From positions 2,912 through 10,098 of the forward strand of contig JAKBHG010000014.1 of NCBI GenBank assembly GCA_021836925.1: DNA of 7,187 nucleotides. The letters are read 5' to 3'. Made by a program: the position numbers and the translations under genes. Below, piece after piece: positions 5,754-7,187 of this stretch (positions are counted from its first letter, which is position 1; every line of letters begins with the position of its first letter). The notes below the pieces were generated by a model, which ran no database searches, had not been told where the DNA came from, and worked only from the letters and a program-made list of their open reading frames with translations. The DNA is from Microcaldota archaeon. GTDB lineage: Archaea > Micrarchaeota > Micrarchaeia > Micrarchaeales > Micrarchaeaceae.

Positions 5754-7174
5754 TTGAAGATGTCCGCCGCGAACTTCACGTTATTGCCAATTACGTCAAG
5801 CACCTTGTCCTTGTCACTGTAGTAATTCGCGACGACGAACCCCGTGTCGTCGACGGAGGTGATGTCGTTCGCGACCATCCAGTTCAGCACCTTGGATTTC
5901 TCTTCGATCTCGGTTTTTATGTCGGTCGTGGACAGCCCCGAGTACATGTTCAGCACCTCTGCGAGCCTCGTCATCGCGCTTATCTGCACCAGCTCATCGG
6001 TGTTCATGTTCCATCTATAGAGGACATTGGCGTCTCCGTTCTGCAGTATCTCAGAGTATTCCAATATCCTCCTTATACCGCGAGCCCTGTGCCTGAAGTT
6101 AACTATTATGCCGCCGAGCGAGTTGAGTGTTATCTTCGGCACGCCTATGGGCGGGTTCGTCATTCTTATTATCGCGTCCTGCGCATTGTCGGCGTGCAGC
6201 GTGCCGTATACCGCATGGCCAGTATGTATAGCCTCGAACAGCGTCTCTGCATCCTCCTTCACCCTTATTTCTCCGACAAGCATGATGTCGGGCCTCTGCC
6301 TGAGCGCGTTGACCATTAGGTCGTGCAGCGTCACCTCTCCCTTGCCTTCCGGGTTCGGCTGCCTCGTCACCATCGCGATCCACTGCAGAAAGTTGGGCAG
6401 CGAGAGCTCCCTTGTCTCTTCGACACTTATTATGCGCCTTGTCGGCGGGTAGAATATGCTCATGGCGTTAAGGAAGCTTGTCTTTCCCGACGCGGTACCT
6501 CCGGCTATCAGCAGGCTTATCTCGTTCTCTATCGCCAGCCATATCTGCGCCGCCACACCCACGTCTATCGTCTTGTTCTTTATCATCGCGGGCATCGTCC
6601 AGGGGTTCTTCGCGAACTTCCTGATGGTTATCGTGTTGCCTACGTGCGATATAGGATACAGGGTAGCGTTCACCCTAGAGCCGTCGGCCAGCTCCGCGTC
6701 CATGAGGGGCTGCAGGTTGTTTATCTCCCTTCCAACCCTCCTCCCCATACGCTCGCTCAGGTCATATATTTCCGTGTCGCTCTGCGGCTTGATGTCGGTC
6801 TTGCACCAGCCAGCCATCTTATGGAACACCCAGATGAAGTCCTTCGCTCCGTTTATCGCTATCTCTTCGAGGTTGTCGTCTGCGAGCGGGACCTCCAGCT
6901 CGCCGTAGCCGAGCATCATGTTTATTATGTAGGCGGTGAGCAACCTCTTCGTGTCCTTGCTCATTCCTGGAAGGTGCTTATCTATCAGTATGCTGCTGGC
7001 CTCTATGTACCTGTTGTTTAGCTCCTTCTCGTAATCCTGGTCCTCGACCCTCGAGGGATCTATCGGCACCATGTTGAGCAGGTCGGACCTCAGCGACATG
7101 ACAAGCAGCTTCGTGGCGTCGCTGATTCCCGTCGTCTTAGTGGTATATCTCGGTACGAACTCGTCCGTATTCAT
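5750..7174 (-). CDS. Type II/IV secretion system ATPase (FlaI/PilB/VirB11-like, GspE family)
   Basis: A 474-residue hexameric motor ATPase that would power pilin assembly or secretion from the cytoplasmic face. All core motifs are visible: Walker A GGTASGKT (225-232), Asp box ISVEETREL (249-257), Walker B DIMLVGEIR (296-304) and His box TGHAVYGTLHADNA (318-331). The N-terminal domain includes GYGELEVPLADDNLEEIAING (89-109) and the conserved ADGSRVNATLYP segment (163-174), also typical of this family. The acidic residue after Walker B is Glu301, as expected for catalysis. It is the first gene of the minus-strand operon visible here, followed after 4 bases by the coiled-coil gene. ATG 7174 has no clear ribosome-binding site. 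The frame stays open to the window edge (D-V-K-I before the Met), so the true start may lie further upstream, or the mRNA may be leaderless. The archaellum FlaI role is less likely because no other archaellum genes are adjacent. Confidence 0.93.
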   Translation of the reverse strand: MNTDEFVPRYTTKTTGISDATKLLVMSLRSDLLNMVPIDPSRVEDQDYEKELNNRYIEASSILIDKHLPGMSKDTKRLLTAYIINMMLGYGELEVPLADDNLEEIAINGAKDFIWVFHKMAGWCKTDIKPQSDTEIYDLSERMGRRVGREINNLQPLMDAELADGSRVNATLYPISHVGNTITIRKFAKNPWTMPAMIKNKTIDVGVAAQIWLAIENEISLLIAGGTASGKTSFLNAMSIFYPPTRRIISVEETRELSLPNFLQWIAMVTRQPNPEGKGEVTLHDLMVNALRQRPDIMLVGEIRVKEDAETLFEAIHTGHAVYGTLHADNAQDAIIRMTNPPIGVPKITLNSLGGIIVNFRHRARGIRRILEYSEILQNGDANVLYRWNMNTDELVQISAMTRLAEVLNMYSGLSTTDIKTEIEEKSKVLNWMVANDITSVDDTGFVVANYYSDKDKVLDVIGNNVKFAADIFK

Positions 7175-7187
7175 TATCTTGACGTCT

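Noticed and set aside
6323..7021. Long open frame (232 codons) antisense to the ATPase gene
   Set aside because: It lies wholly across an ATPase gene with all its motifs intact. Its translation is rich in Arg, His, Tyr and Val with no domain or membrane pattern, which is a typical shadow of GC-biased codons.
2933..7174. Archaellum (flagellar) operon
   Set aside because: There is no FlaH-like RecA protein, no FlaG/F and no archaellin genes nearby. Separate single-domain T2SSF proteins fit a Tad or pilus-like system better.

Overview
The window looks like an archaeal chromosome, most likely from a DPANN-type lineage such as Micrarchaeota. That placement is inferred from protein style and gene order, not from a marker gene. 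Pointers to archaea are a FlaI/VirB11-like secretion ATPase beside two TadB/TadC-like membrane proteins, GTGAT/GGTG ribosome-binding motifs just before starts, heavy use of ATA (Ile) and AGG (Arg), and large LamG/DUF2341 surface proteins with a short prepilin-like N-terminus. Base composition and codon use look even across all genes, so nothing suggests recent transfer.

Layout: the left part (1-2920) reads on the plus strand. It holds the last 53 codons of an upstream gene, then a 401-residue LamG-domain protein, then a 520-residue DUF2341/concanavalin-A-like protein, joined by stop/start overlaps. The right part (2933-7174) reads on the minus strand. In transcription order it holds the secretion ATPase, an unrecognised 226-residue soluble protein with a coiled-coil-like C-terminus, a first T2SSF-domain membrane protein with a long Pro/Gln-rich cytoplasmic N-terminus, and a second T2SSF-domain membrane protein. 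Gaps or overlaps are 4, 11 and 4 bases. The two groups converge with only 12 bases between their stop codons. There is no non-coding stretch longer than 13 bases, and both promoters must lie outside the window.

How it fits together (inference): the minus-strand operon encodes the motor and platform of an archaeal type IV-pilus-like or Tad-like machine. The plus-strand genes encode its likely cargo: surface proteins with a positively charged, Gly-containing, prepilin-like leader and a hydrophobic helix, carrying beta-sandwich domains of the carbohydrate/protein-binding type. The result would be a surface-adhesion or cell-contact apparatus. No prepilin peptidase, archaellum FlaH/FlaG/FlaF-type gene or S-layer gene is in the window. 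The most novel items are the unrecognised coiled-coil protein inside the machinery operon, the split and asymmetric T2SSF pair, and the unusual order of LamG motifs in the first surface protein.
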